Origin: an uncultured Collinsella sp.
GTDB lineage: Bacteria > Actinomycetota > Coriobacteriia > Coriobacteriales > Coriobacteriaceae
Direction: 5' to 3'
DNA length: 64,000 nucleotides
Assembly: GCA_958445895.1 (NCBI GenBank)
Contig: CAUCTV010000001.1
Span: 283,729 to 347,728 of the forward strand
Shown: piece by piece, positions 51,089 to 60,115 of the stretch
Layout: each line of letters begins with the position of its first letter
Numbering within the stretch: position 1 is the stretch's first letter
Notes under the pieces: model-generated
Told to the model about the DNA's origin: nothing
Database searches by the model: none
What the model saw: the letters and a program-made list of their open reading frames with translations, nothing else
Made by a program: the position numbers and the translations under genes

Positions 51089-52969
51089 CTAGGCAGCCTG
51101 AACAGAAGGCTGGCCCTCGTCGATAAAGAAGCGCTTGTACCACACCAAGAACACGAGCGGCGTATAGATCTTGCGCTGGAAATCACCCTTGCCCGCAAAG
51201 TGTAAGTCGAGCAGATGCATGAGCTCGTCGGTGTCGAAAAACTCGCTTGCCCACGGCGCGGTGAAGTACTCCTTGACGTAGTCGTACCACTTTTGCTCGC
51301 GCAGCCAGTAGACGATCGGCACCGGGAAGCCCACCTTGGGACGGGTAGCCCACTCATCGGGCAGCGACTTGTTGGCGGCGTGGCGGAGCACCTGTTTGTT
51401 ACCGTTCTCGTTGATGCGATAGCGATCGGGAATGTGCTCAGCGAACTCCATGACCTTGCGATCCAGGAAGGGCACGCGCAGCTCCAGCGAGTGCGCCATG
51501 CACATCTTGTCGGCCTTGAGCAGAATGTCGCCCGGGAGCCACATGTTCATGTCCAGGTACTGCTTCTTGACCAGCTCGGGCTGGCCCTTCACGCGTGCGT
51601 AGATGGGTGCAGCGAGCTCAAAGGCGCCGTCGCCGGTGTTGTACTCGGGCTTGAGTACGCCGTCGACCTCGCGCTCAGGCCATACCAAGGCCTGGCCCAG
51701 GAACGACTTCTCGGGAATCTCGGCACCCTTGACCAAGAAGTTGTGGCCCTTGAAGTACGGCATATGCAGCGCCAGGTTACCGAGCGCGCGGCGAATGGGC
51801 AACGGCACCATCTTTTTGTACTTGCGCACCGGAACCGTGTCCTCGTAGTAGGCGTAGCCGCCAAAGAGCTCGTCGGCGCCTTCGCCCGAAAGCACGACGG
51901 TAACATCCTTGCGCGCCATCTCGGCCAAGAACCACAGCGGCACAGACGACAGGTTGGACTGCGGCTCGTCCATGTGATACTGAATGTCCTCGAGTGCGCC
52001 AAAGAACTCGTCGGCGGTAATCATCTTGCGGACATTCTCGACGCCGAGCTTGTCGGATAGCTCCTTGGCGTAGTTAGTCTCGTTGAAATTCTTGTAGTCA
52101 AAGCCCACCGAGAAGGTCTCGTCGGGCATGAGACAAGCGGCAATATAGCTGGAGTCGACGCCGCCGGAGAGGAAGGAAGCGACCTTAACATCAGCGATGC
52201 GATGGGCCTCGACGCTCTCGTGCACGACCTCGTCCAGCTCGTCGACGTACTCCTCGAACGGCTTCTCGACGGCAGAGTAATCGCAATCCCAATAGCGCTC
52301 GATGTTCATCTTGCCGGTCGGGATGTCTACGGTAAAGTAATGCGCCGGCGGCAGCTTGTAGACACCCTCAAAGAAGGTCTCCTCGGTTGCCGAATACTGC
52401 AGCGTCATGTACGGACGCAGGGCCTTTTTGTTGACCGCCTTGTGGAAGTGCGGGTAGTCCAGGAAGCTCTTGATTTCGGAGCCAAAGAGCACACCCGGCG
52501 CACCGTCGCCCGCATCGGCCATGGGATAGTAGTAGAGCGGCTTGATGCCAAAGATATCGCGGGCGCCAAAGAGCTTGTTCTTCTTCTTGTCCCAGATGAC
52601 GAAGGCGTACATGCCGCGCAGGCGATCGAGTACGGCCTCGCCCCACTCCTCGTAGCCGTGCAGGAGGCTCTCGGTGTCGGCTCCACAGTGGAACTTATAG
52701 CCCTTGGCCTCGAGCTCGGAGCGAAGCTCCTGGAAGTTGTAGATCTCGCCGTTGAAGACGATAACGACGCTGCCGTCCTCATTGGCCATGGGCTGAGCGC
52801 CGGCCTCGGTCAGGTCGAGGATCGACAGGCGGCGGAAGCCCAGGGCAACGCGGCCGTCGATAAACTGGCCGCCCATGTCGGGACCACGATGGACGATGCG
52901 GTCCATCATCTTGGTGAGCACCTCGGATTGGTTATCCGTCCCACCGACAAAACCGACAAAACCGCACAT
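51089..52969 (-). CDS. asnB: Asparagine synthase (glutamine-hydrolysing)
   Basis: A 626-residue AsnB. MCGFVGFVGG carries the N-terminal glutaminase nucleophile Cys2; the class II amidotransferase domain shows RRLSILDLTEAGAQPM, FNGEIYNF and CGADTESLLHGYEEWG. The synthetase domain has the ATP PP-loop SFLSGGVDSSYIA and the LSGEGADELFGGY segment. It converts aspartate and glutamine to asparagine and glutamate. Its length fits the type found in Gram-positives. It is monocistronic, with a terminator between it and the MurE-like gene. Confidence 0.95.
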   Translation of the reverse strand: MCGFVGFVGGTDNQSEVLTKMMDRIVHRGPDMGGQFIDGRVALGFRRLSILDLTEAGAQPMANEDGSVVIVFNGEIYNFQELRSELEAKGYKFHCGADTESLLHGYEEWGEAVLDRLRGMYAFVIWDKKKNKLFGARDIFGIKPLYYYPMADAGDGAPGVLFGSEIKSFLDYPHFHKAVNKKALRPYMTLQYSATEETFFEGVYKLPPAHYFTVDIPTGKMNIERYWDCDYSAVEKPFEEYVDELDEVVHESVEAHRIADVKVASFLSGGVDSSYIAACLMPDETFSVGFDYKNFNETNYAKELSDKLGVENVRKMITADEFFGALEDIQYHMDEPQSNLSSVPLWFLAEMARKDVTVVLSGEGADELFGGYAYYEDTVPVRKYKKMVPLPIRRALGNLALHMPYFKGHNFLVKGAEIPEKSFLGQALVWPEREVDGVLKPEYNTGDGAFELAAPIYARVKGQPELVKKQYLDMNMWLPGDILLKADKMCMAHSLELRVPFLDRKVMEFAEHIPDRYRINENGNKQVLRHAANKSLPDEWATRPKVGFPVPIVYWLREQKWYDYVKEYFTAPWASEFFDTDELMHLLDLHFAGKGDFQRKIYTPLVFLVWYKRFFIDEGQPSVQAA

Positions 52970-53156
52970 ATACTATCCCCTCTGCTGTTGCTGGGTATCA
53001 AATCGAATCAGTAGCTTTTGAGTATACCCGAGGGTGTAAAGAGGGACGGAATGTTCAGGCAATCTCAACTGAATCAGCTCCGCGCCGACACGCGCCGGTT
53101 ACCTTTAATGGATATGAGGTGAATGGGGCGATTGTTTTGCTATACTCTCTCCGCAC

Positions 53157-53232
53157 GGGCGATTGGCGCAACGGTTAGCGCAGGTGCTTTACACGCACAA
53201 GGCTGGGGGTTCGAATCCCTCATCGCCCACCA
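53157..53232 (+). tRNA. tRNA-Val (anticodon TAC)
   Basis: 76-base cloverleaf, acceptor GGGCGAT/ATCGCCC, anticodon loop TTTACAC, encoded CCA. TATACT at 53141-53146 is a good -10 box. The 3' 16 bases are duplicated downstream at 53401 and 53585. Confidence 0.94.
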
Positions 53233-53605
53233 CTGATTTGGAAACGGTCCTCGAAAGGGGACCGTTTTTGCTTGGGCCCATTTCATGGGATTCGAACCCA
53301 CAAGGGTGCGGAGCTGAGGAAACGCGAAGCGTTTTCCAGCGCAGCACGCGAGGGCCGCAGGCCCGAAGCGAGAGCGGGCGGCGCCAGCCGCACGCGACAT
53401 CCCTCATCGCCCACCACTGATTTGGAAACGGTCCTCGAAAGGGGACCGTTTTTGCTTGGGCCCATTTCATGGGATTCGAACCCACAAGGGTGCGGAGCTG
53501 AGGAAACGCGAAGCGTTTTCCAGCGCAGCACGCGAGGGCCGCAGGCCCGAAGCGAGAGCGGGCGGCGCCAGCCGCACGCGACATCCCTCATCGCCCACCA
53601 CTGAA
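53217..53605. repeat. Exact 184-bp tandem duplication starting in tRNA-Val, plus a 21-bp third start
   Basis: 53217-53400 and 53401-53584 are identical by eye over all 184 bp; a third copy begins at 53585 and diverges after CACTGA. Each unit consists of the tRNA 3' end with CCA, a terminator (AACGGTCC/GGACCGTTTTT), then about 110 bp holding three GC-rich hairpins (GGAAACGC/GCGTTTTCC; GGGCC/GGCCC; GCGGGCGGC/GCCAGCCGC). The third start has its own terminator, AGGCCTCC/GGAGGCCTTTCTTTTTTT. Nothing in it looks coding. Confidence 0.88.
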
Positions 53606-53694
53606 TTGTTAGGCCTCCAGCGATGGAGGCCTTTCTTTTTTTCAGGCCCAGCGCATGGGATTCGAACCCGCCAGCACGTCTGTCACAAAGGCCG

Positions 53695-53912
53695 TGGCCA
53701 GAAAATGGCAAAAATGAGTACTGCTACCTTGCTTACAACATATCAAAAGATAGTATTTGCTTAAGTTACGCAACATATGTCCATTATAAGGACTAACAAT
53801 TAGATCAAAATCGTGCATTCATCGCCATTTCGACTTGCCATCTGGTCTTATTAGTCCAAAATTGCTGCGACCAAATCGGTAACAGTACTCATATTTAATG
53901 TTTTTTGACCAG
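53695..53912. mobile_element. AT-rich MITE-like element with terminal inverted repeats
   Basis: The ends are about 34-bp imperfect inverted repeats: TGGCCAGAAAATGGC with ATGAGTACTGCTACC on the left, and GGTAACAGTACTCAT with TTTTTTGACCA on the right. Inner GGACTAA/TTAGTCC also pair. The 218-bp interval is strikingly AT-rich for this genome and contains no coding frame. Lack of a transposase suggests a non-autonomous element or a folded RNA. I see no clear target-site duplication. The remaining DNA up to argD (53913-54027) shows a small GCCTTAG/CTAAGGC hairpin only. Confidence 0.5.
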
Positions 53913-54027
53913 CAGGTCTCCCCGCCTTAGCAAATCTAAGGCAAAACGGGCTCCAGACCGCTGAATCATGCCACATAGGGCACGTCCGCAGTCCGGAACC
54001 CGGTCCAAATTGAGTTATTGCGCCGCG

Positions 54028-55311
54028 TTAGCCCAAAACACCCGACAGTATCTCGATCAGGCTGTCCACGTCGGCTTCCTCGCAGACAAGTGGCGGCAGG
54101 AAACGCAGCGTATGCGCACCCGTAGCGTTGATCACGGCACCGGCGGCCAGCGCGCGGGCAACAACATCATGCGCGTCGCCCGCGGCATCATCCAAATCAC
54201 AGCCGAGCATCAAGCCGCGGCCACGTACCTCGGTCACGTGCGGCAGCTTGGCGAGCTTTGCCTCCATATAGGCGCCCACCTTGGCAGCATGGTCGGCATA
54301 ATCGCCGCGCACGAGCGCGGAGAGCGTCGCGGCACACGCCGCGATGGCCAAGCAGCTACCGCCAAAGGTCGAGCCGTGGTCGCCCGGCTTAAACACGTCG
54401 GCAATCTCCTTCTTTGCCACGACGGCACCCATGGGCACGCCGTCGGCAATGCCCTTGGCAAGGCTCATGATGTCGGGCTCCACGCCATAGGTCTGGAACG
54501 CAAACGGCTTACCCGTGCGGAAGATACCGCACTGGACCTCGTCGGCGATAAGCACGGCACCCACCTCGTGCGCCAAGTCGCGCGCCGTAGCCATAAACTC
54601 CTCGGTCATGGGGTGCACGCCACTCTCACCCTGGATCGGCTCGAGCATCACGGCACAAATCTCGCTCCCCAGCTGCTTAAAGATTGCACGCAGTTCATCG
54701 ACATCGTTGGGCGTGCAGGCCACAAAGCCACCCGGCAGCGGGCGGAAACTGTCCTGCAGCCAATCCTGCATGGTGGCCGCAATAGTCTCGAGCGTACGGC
54801 CGTGGAAGCCGCCGCGCATGCACACGATAGTGTTGCCGCCATTACCGGCACGCTTGGCGTACAGGCGCGCAAGCTTCATCGAGCCCTCGTTGGCCTCGGC
54901 GCCGGAGTTGGCAAAGAACGTCTCCCACACCTGCTCGCCCGCAGCCGGGGCACCAAGAGCAGCTGCCGTGGTCTCATCGCCGGCGACAATGGCATCGGCA
55001 AGAACGCGCGCACCATCTACGTCGTCGTTAGCAAGCTTGGACAGCAGCGCCGCGACCTGTCCGCGCTGCTCGATGTAGAAGTAATTGGAGACATGCATGA
55101 GCTTTTTGGTCTGTGCCTCGAGCGCCGAGAGCACAGCCGGGTCGCCATGACCTAGGCTGCACACGCCGATGCCGGCAAGAAAGTCGAGGTACTCACGGCC
55201 ATCGTCGCCGGTGAGCTTCATGCCGTGACCCTCGACAAACTCGACCGGAGAGCGGCCAAAGGTATGCATAACGTAATGGGATTCAAGCGATTGCTGAGCT
55301 GCAAGTGACAT
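54028..55311 (-). CDS. argD: Acetylornithine aminotransferase
   Basis: A 427-residue PLP enzyme of fold type I. FFANSGAEANEGSMKLAR binds the cofactor phosphate, MRGGFHGRTLETI and IADEVQCGIFRTG contain the conserved His/Asp, and the PLP Lys is in SLAKGIADGVPMGA. It transaminates N-acetylglutamate semialdehyde to N-acetylornithine. It is last in argC-argJ-argB-argD. It is slightly longer than usual because of an Ala-rich insertion (AIVAGDETTAAALGAPAAGEQ, about 103-123). Confidence 0.94.
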   Translation of the reverse strand: MSLAAQQSLESHYVMHTFGRSPVEFVEGHGMKLTGDDGREYLDFLAGIGVCSLGHGDPAVLSALEAQTKKLMHVSNYFYIEQRGQVAALLSKLANDDVDGARVLADAIVAGDETTAAALGAPAAGEQVWETFFANSGAEANEGSMKLARLYAKRAGNGGNTIVCMRGGFHGRTLETIAATMQDWLQDSFRPLPGGFVACTPNDVDELRAIFKQLGSEICAVMLEPIQGESGVHPMTEEFMATARDLAHEVGAVLIADEVQCGIFRTGKPFAFQTYGVEPDIMSLAKGIADGVPMGAVVAKKEIADVFKPGDHGSTFGGSCLAIAACAATLSALVRGDYADHAAKVGAYMEAKLAKLPHVTEVRGRGLMLGCDLDDAAGDAHDVVARALAAGAVINATGAHTLRFLPPLVCEEADVDSLIEILSGVLG

Positions 55312-55380
55312 GGGATGCCTTTCGTTGGGCGCCAGACGGCGCGGGGCTATGGGTGCAGGAATGGGGCGGCTGCGGGTCAG

Positions 55381-56361
55381 CTAGACCGTCTGAAGCTTCT
55401 CGACCTCGTCAAGGTTCTCGGTCAGACGCGCAGCAAACGTCGAAAGCGGATGCGGATGCGTATCGAACTCGTACGCCGTCTCGGTGGAATGGATCACGGT
55501 GCCGACGCCGGCATCGGTCAGCAGCTCCAGGAGCAGCGAATGCGGCGTCGTGCCGTTGATGATGTGGGCTCGGAACACGCCAGCGGTAAGCGCGTCGACA
55601 GCCGCACGCAGCTTGGGAATCATGCCCTTATCGACCTCGCCGCCGTAGAGCATTTCGTTAACCTCGTCGAGCGTTAGGTTGGAGATAAGCGAGTCCTTGT
55701 CGCTAAAGTCCTTGTACAGACCATCGACATCGGTCAAAAAGATCGCCTTATGCGCGTGGAGCGCCGCGGCAACGGCACCGGCGGCGGTGTCGGCGTTGAT
55801 GTTGAAGAAACCGCCGTCCTCCCCCGCCGCGACGGTAGCGATGACGGGGATGTACTCGCTATCGAGTAAGCGCTCGATATAGTCGGTGTTGACGTGCGTC
55901 ACTTTGCCCACGCGACCGAGCTCGGGGTCGAGCGGCTCGGCGATGAGCGTGCCGGCATCGCTGCCCGACACGCCCACGGCCAGGTTACCGTGGTGGTTGA
56001 TGGCAGCAACCAACTCCTGGTTGACCTTGCCGCCCAGCACCTCGCGCACGATATCCATAGTCGCCGGCGTGGTCACGCGCTGGCCGTTCTTAAACTCGAC
56101 GGGAATATCGTAATGGCTCAGCGCCTCGTTGATAGCCTTGCCGCCGCCATGCACGATGACGGGGCGCATACCGATGATCTTGAGCAAAACGATGTCGCTC
56201 ATCACGTCGCGGCGCAGCTGCTCATCAACCATGGCGGCTCCGCCATATTTGATAACAACCGTCTTGCCGGTCAGGTTCTTAATCCACGGCAGCGCTTCGA
56301 ACAGCAGCTGCGCGGTTGCTTCGTTGGATTCGCTCGAACGACAATCGCGTGCGAATTTCAT
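55381..56361 (-). CDS. argB: Acetylglutamate kinase
   Basis: A 326-residue amino acid kinase phosphorylating N-acetylglutamate. VVIKYGGAAMVD, VIVHGGGKAI, NGQRVTT and GVSGSDAGTL mark the family. The N-terminal helix (RDCRSSESNEATAQLLFEAL) is of the kind found in arginine-inhibited, hexameric enzymes, so feedback inhibition is plausible. The C-terminus is about 25 residues longer than usual (HPLSTFAARLTENLDEVEKL). The ATG at 56361 has GAGGCAG 4 bases upstream. Confidence 0.94.
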   Translation of the reverse strand: MKFARDCRSSESNEATAQLLFEALPWIKNLTGKTVVIKYGGAAMVDEQLRRDVMSDIVLLKIIGMRPVIVHGGGKAINEALSHYDIPVEFKNGQRVTTPATMDIVREVLGGKVNQELVAAINHHGNLAVGVSGSDAGTLIAEPLDPELGRVGKVTHVNTDYIERLLDSEYIPVIATVAAGEDGGFFNINADTAAGAVAAALHAHKAIFLTDVDGLYKDFSDKDSLISNLTLDEVNEMLYGGEVDKGMIPKLRAAVDALTAGVFRAHIINGTTPHSLLLELLTDAGVGTVIHSTETAYEFDTHPHPLSTFAARLTENLDEVEKLQTV

Positions 56362-56442
56362 AATCTGCCTCGTCTTTCGTATCGTTATCGCGCCGTGCTC
56401 CGCTGTCCGCAATCGCGGCAAGATACGCAGCGTGCCTGGAAT

Positions 56443-57711
56443 CTAGGAACGGTAGTCGCCGTTGATGGAGATGTACTCGTGCGTGAGGTCGCAGGTCCAC
56501 ACAGTCGTTGCCGCGTCGCCTGCGCCCAGGTCGGCCGAGATCACGATCTCGGGCGCTTCGAAACGTCGTAGAGCCTCGTCCTCGTCAAAGGGAACAGTCA
56601 GACCGTCGCGACAGACGGGCATGCCCATCATGTCGATAGAAACGTCTTCCTGATTAAACTTCACGCCGCACTTACCAAGCGCCATAGCAACGCGGCCCCA
56701 GTTGCAGTCGTGGCCGGCGATGCAGGTCTTAACGAGCGGCGAGTTGGCAACGGCGCGGGCGGCGATATCGGCTTCCTCGTCGTTAGCGGCGCCGGTAACG
56801 TTAACCGTCACGAGCTTTGACGCACCCTCGCCATCGGCCGCAATGTTGCGCGCCAGGCTCTCGCACACCTCGTGCACGGCAAAGGCCAGCTCGTCAAAGG
56901 CATCAGTGCCCTCGACGATGGCCTCGGCATCTGCGGCAGCGGCGCCGGAGGCAAGCATGATGCAGGTGTCGTTGGTCGAGGTGTCGGAATCGACCGTTAC
57001 CTTGTTAAAAGTCTGCTTGGCGGTCGAGAGCAGCAGGGCATGAAGTGCCGCAGGCTCGACGGGGGCATCGGTGGTGATAACTGCGATCATGGTGGCCATG
57101 TTGGGCATGATCATGCCCGAGCCCTTGCACATGCCGCCTACCGTATAGACATTACCCGCATGACCCGCCGCCTCGCTGACGTAGGACACGGCGTACTCCT
57201 TGGAGTGCGTGTCGGTCGTCATGATGGCGCGAGCGGCATCGGCGCCACCGTGGGCGGAGAGCGCCTCGTAGGCGGCAGGAATGGCGGTCTCAAACGTGTC
57301 GATCGGCAGAATCTGGCCAATCACACCCGTGGAGGCAACCAGAATCTGCTGGGGCTCACAGCCGATGACCTGCGATGCGATGCTGCACGTCTCGCGCGCG
57401 CATGCAAGGCCGGTCTCACCCGTGGCGGCGTTAGCATTGCCAGAGTTAACCGAAACGCCGGCGATGATTCCGTAGCCCTTGTCGGCACCGCCCAGGTTGG
57501 CACGGCTCACCTGCACGGGCGCCGCGCAAAAGCGATTGGTGGTAAACACGCCGGCACCGGGACAGGGTTTATCGGGCACGACGAGCGCGTAATCCAGACG
57601 CTCGGGGTTCTTGCGGAACCCAGCGTGGATGCCTGCAGCCTTAAAACCAGCCGCAGCCGTAACGCCACCCTCGACGGCGCGAATCTTGATATCAAACAGC
57701 TCGGTATTCAT
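56443..57711 (-). CDS. argJ: Glutamate N-acetyltransferase / amino-acid acetyltransferase (ArgJ)
   Basis: A 422-residue Ntn-fold protein that recycles the acetyl group from N-acetylornithine to glutamate. The autocleavage site is the Ala-Thr bond in IMPNMATMIAVITTDA; the new N-terminal Thr is the nucleophile. VNSGNANAATG, VASTGVIGQ and the C-terminal THEYISINGDYRS are typical. Having argJ explains why no argA or argE is seen in the operon: acetyl groups are cycled. Whether it also makes the first acetylglutamate from acetyl-CoA cannot be told from the sequence. Confidence 0.95.
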   Translation of the reverse strand: MNTELFDIKIRAVEGGVTAAAGFKAAGIHAGFRKNPERLDYALVVPDKPCPGAGVFTTNRFCAAPVQVSRANLGGADKGYGIIAGVSVNSGNANAATGETGLACARETCSIASQVIGCEPQQILVASTGVIGQILPIDTFETAIPAAYEALSAHGGADAARAIMTTDTHSKEYAVSYVSEAAGHAGNVYTVGGMCKGSGMIMPNMATMIAVITTDAPVEPAALHALLLSTAKQTFNKVTVDSDTSTNDTCIMLASGAAAADAEAIVEGTDAFDELAFAVHEVCESLARNIAADGEGASKLVTVNVTGAANDEEADIAARAVANSPLVKTCIAGHDCNWGRVAMALGKCGVKFNQEDVSIDMMGMPVCRDGLTVPFDEDEALRRFEAPEIVISADLGAGDAATTVWTCDLTHEYISINGDYRS

Positions 57712-57845
57712 CGTCTTTATGACTCCTTATGTCAAACAAAAAACGGACATCGGTTGGTGCGCCATGCCAGTCGTGATCATGAGACCAGCTTAAGAGTGGC
57801 GCCCCACTCGATGCCCGACTACCAAATCGTTAACAATCGAATGTG

Positions 57846-58916
57846 CTACACCGGGCACGCCACTGTGGGCAAGCCTCGTCGCTCGTCAAAGCCAAAGACG
57901 ATATTGGCGCACTGGACTGCTTGGCCCGCAGCGCCCTTGCACAGATTGTCGATGGCGCCCGTCGCCACCAGCACGCCCGCGCACTTGTTGAGCGCGAGGC
58001 CGATCTGGGCGGCGTTGGTGCCGACGACCGAAGCCGTCTTGGGCTGCTGGCCGGCGTCGAGTACGCGCACGAAAGTGCGACCAGCGTAGAACTGCTTGTA
58101 ATAGTCGACAACGTCCTCAAGGGTCAGGGAGTCGATGGCCTGCGGCGTGAGCGGCAGCGTCACCGTGGAGAGCAGGCCGCGCTTGAGCGGTGCCAGGTGC
58201 GGGGTAAAGACGACGCGATCTGTTAGACCAAGGATTTGCTCGATTTCGGGCGTGTGACGATGCTTACCCACGCCGTAGGCCTCCAAGTTCTCGTCGGCGC
58301 TGCAAAAATGGGTGCGGGCGTTGCAGGACTTACCGGCGCCCGTCACGCCGCTAATGGCATCGACAATCACGGGACCGTTCTCAGCCACCCAGCCCGCACG
58401 CACGGCAGGAGCGGCAGCAAGGCTCGTTGCGGTGGGATAGCAGCCGGCGCAGGCGACCAACACGGGCCTGCCAGCGGCATGGTTGGAAGCAGCGGTCTCT
58501 AAGTCCTGGCAGAACAGCTCGGGCAGACCGAAGGCGCGGGTCTTGAGCAACTCGGGGCTCGTGTGCTCGGCGGCATACCAGGCCTCAAAGGTGGCCGGAT
58601 CGCTCAGGCGATAGTCGGCCGAGAGGTCAATGCAGGAGACTCCCGCGGCAAGCAGGGCGGGCACCTGAGCCATGGCAGCCGTGTGCGGCACGGCCAAAAA
58701 TACCGCGTCGCAGTTCTTGAGCTCGGGGGCATCATGCGTCGTGAAGACAAGATCGCTTACGCCGGTGAAGCTCGGGTACACCGCAGACAACGGCTGGCCG
58801 GCATCAGCGTTGGACGTAATGGCAACAAGTTCAAACTCGGGATGACCGAGCACGAGGCGAATGAGCTCGGCTCCGGCATATCCAGCCGCGCCGACGATTC
58901 CAACCTTCAAAGACAT
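57846..58916 (-). CDS. argC: N-acetyl-gamma-glutamyl-phosphate reductase
   Basis: A 356-residue NADPH-dependent reductase. The dinucleotide site GIVGAAGYAGAEL is N-terminal; the catalytic Cys is in ACAGCYPTAT, and the substrate region includes SGVTGAGK and HRHTPEIEQ. It is the first gene of argCJBD, with candidate ArgR boxes 100-130 bp upstream. The 134-bp gap to argJ shows no clear terminator. Confidence 0.95.
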   Translation of the reverse strand: MSLKVGIVGAAGYAGAELIRLVLGHPEFELVAITSNADAGQPLSAVYPSFTGVSDLVFTTHDAPELKNCDAVFLAVPHTAAMAQVPALLAAGVSCIDLSADYRLSDPATFEAWYAAEHTSPELLKTRAFGLPELFCQDLETAASNHAAGRPVLVACAGCYPTATSLAAAPAVRAGWVAENGPVIVDAISGVTGAGKSCNARTHFCSADENLEAYGVGKHRHTPEIEQILGLTDRVVFTPHLAPLKRGLLSTVTLPLTPQAIDSLTLEDVVDYYKQFYAGRTFVRVLDAGQQPKTASVVGTNAAQIGLALNKCAGVLVATGAIDNLCKGAAGQAVQCANIVFGFDERRGLPTVACPV

Positions 58917-59010
58917 ATCAGACTCCTTGTCTGCGATTTATGCACCGATGCGCATTTCGCAGCGGTCGTTATGAAGTGGCTTGAAACTTTAGCACCAAAA
59001 GATGCATGAA

Positions 59011-59040
59011 CACGTAAATGACTTGCATATTCATGCATTG
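59011..59040 (-). promoter_or_regulatory. Candidate ArgR operator of argCJBD
   Basis: TTGCATATTCATGCATT contains TGCAT and ATGCA as inverted halves and resembles ARG boxes of Gram-positives. A further GATGCATGAA lies 20 bp closer to argC at 59001. No argR gene is in the window. Confidence 0.45.
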
Positions 59041-59082
59041 AAACATTCCCGACACATTCGCTCGAAGGAATTGACAAATGGA

Positions 59083-59136
59083 GCGGGCCCCGTATTGACC
59101 GGCGCTCCTAACGGCGCCGGGCAATACGGGGCCCGC
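59083..59136 (-). terminator. Long GC-rich hairpin upstream of argC
   Basis: GCGGGCCCCGTATTG and CAATACGGGGCCCGC form a perfect 15-bp stem, extended by GGCGC/GCGCC. It could end transcription of the FMN-protein gene at 59174; the T-run is weak (CTCCATTTGTC). The GCGGGCC start is shared with the palindrome at 40850. Confidence 0.6.
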
Positions 59137-59173
59137 CCATGCGAAAACCAAGTTGTTAGGATGAGCCAGCTGG

Positions 59174-59584
59174 CTAGAGCTCGACCGGCACCCATTCGTC
59201 GTGATTGCAGATAAAAGCCTCGGAATCCTCGACGCTAAAGAAGACGAGCGTGGGGTCGTTAGGCCCCTCATAGTGCTCACCCAGGCGCTCTAGATGCTTC
59301 CACCCGGCTTCGCGCATTTCGCTCGAAGCCCGGTCATCCAAGCCGGCACGCCCGCGCAAGATGAGCCAGCCATGGCCCGGCCACCAACTCGTGGCCTCAA
59401 AGCGCTGATTTTGTAGCAGCTCTTGCCACACGTCTTTGGTGCGCGCTGTTACAAACCACAGCTTGCCATCCTGGATCTGCACAAACGAAAACGGACGCAC
59501 ATGAGGCTGTCCGTCAACGCTCGTCGCCAAATACCATGCCGGCACCGACGTCAGATACTCCAACACCGTATTCAATCCGTCCAT
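59174..59584 (-). CDS. Pyridoxamine 5'-phosphate oxidase-family FMN-binding protein 1
   Basis: A 136-residue split-barrel protein. PAWYLATSVDGQPHVRPFSF and DGKLWFVTARTKDVWQEL are the flavin-binding strands of the PNPOx-like family. Such small relatives are flavoproteins or FMN reductases of unknown substrate; they are not true PdxH enzymes, which are longer. It is adjacent to a paralogue with the same layout, suggesting a tandem duplication. The ATG at 59584 is chosen for AGGAGG 4 bases upstream. Confidence 0.78.
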   Translation of the reverse strand: MDGLNTVLEYLTSVPAWYLATSVDGQPHVRPFSFVQIQDGKLWFVTARTKDVWQELLQNQRFEATSWWPGHGWLILRGRAGLDDRASSEMREAGWKHLERLGEHYEGPNDPTLVFFSVEDSEAFICNHDEWVPVEL

Positions 59585-59638
59585 GTGTCCTCCTGTCGCC
59601 TGACCAGTCTTTTTGGAATGGGTAATCAATTTGGGAAA

Positions 59639-60085
59639 TTAGAGCTCCAGGCGCTCCTCGCTGCCGTCGATATCACAGAAGCGCGCGGCAATGTTGCGGA
59701 CCGAGAAGAACGCAAGGCGGCCGTCGTTGGCGCTCTCGTGTTCCTCGCCGATGCCCACCATGTGCTTAAAACCCGCTTGACGCACCTTGTCGCTCGCAAC
59801 TGCGTCGTCCTCAAGTGCGGCCTCGCCGGTCAACACGATCCAGCACTCCCCCGGCTTCCAGCCCGAGAGTTCAAACTTGGGATTCGCACTCAGCTCCGCC
59901 CACACATCCTTGTCGCGCGATGTGCAAAACCACAGCTTACCGTCATCGACCATGGCAAATGAAAACGGCCTCACGCGAGGCTGATACCCGTCGGCCACAT
60001 CGGTCGTGGCCAGATACCACGCCGGAATGCGCCTGAGATACGAACAGGCGCGCTCAAGCTGAGCCGTGCGGTCGTTGTCGGTCAT
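59639..60085 (-). CDS. Pyridoxamine 5'-phosphate oxidase-family FMN-binding protein 2
   Basis: A 148-residue paralogue of the preceding protein: IPAWYLATTDVADGYQPRVRPFSF and DGKLWFCTSRDKDVWAEL align with its partner, and both end with an FFSV strand and an acidic tail. It has a short insertion after the first strand and lacks the paired Trp residues of the partner. Function is unknown beyond probable FMN binding. Immediately downstream of the riboflavin-uptake operon (31 bp from ecfT), which is suggestive but unproven. Confidence 0.78.
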   Translation of the reverse strand: MTDNDRTAQLERACSYLRRIPAWYLATTDVADGYQPRVRPFSFAMVDDGKLWFCTSRDKDVWAELSANPKFELSGWKPGECWIVLTGEAALEDDAVASDKVRQAGFKHMVGIGEEHESANDGRLAFFSVRNIAARFCDIDGSEERLEL

Positions 60086-60115
60086 AGGGACCCCTTTCTT
60101 GCGCTCGAATCGCGC

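Noticed and set aside
53140..53764. Several overlapping reading frames in both directions over tRNA-Val and the 184-bp repeat
   Set aside because: They are translations of tRNA and hairpin sequence (the GDEGFEP-type peptides known as database artefacts), repeat themselves with the DNA repeat, and have no ribosome sites.
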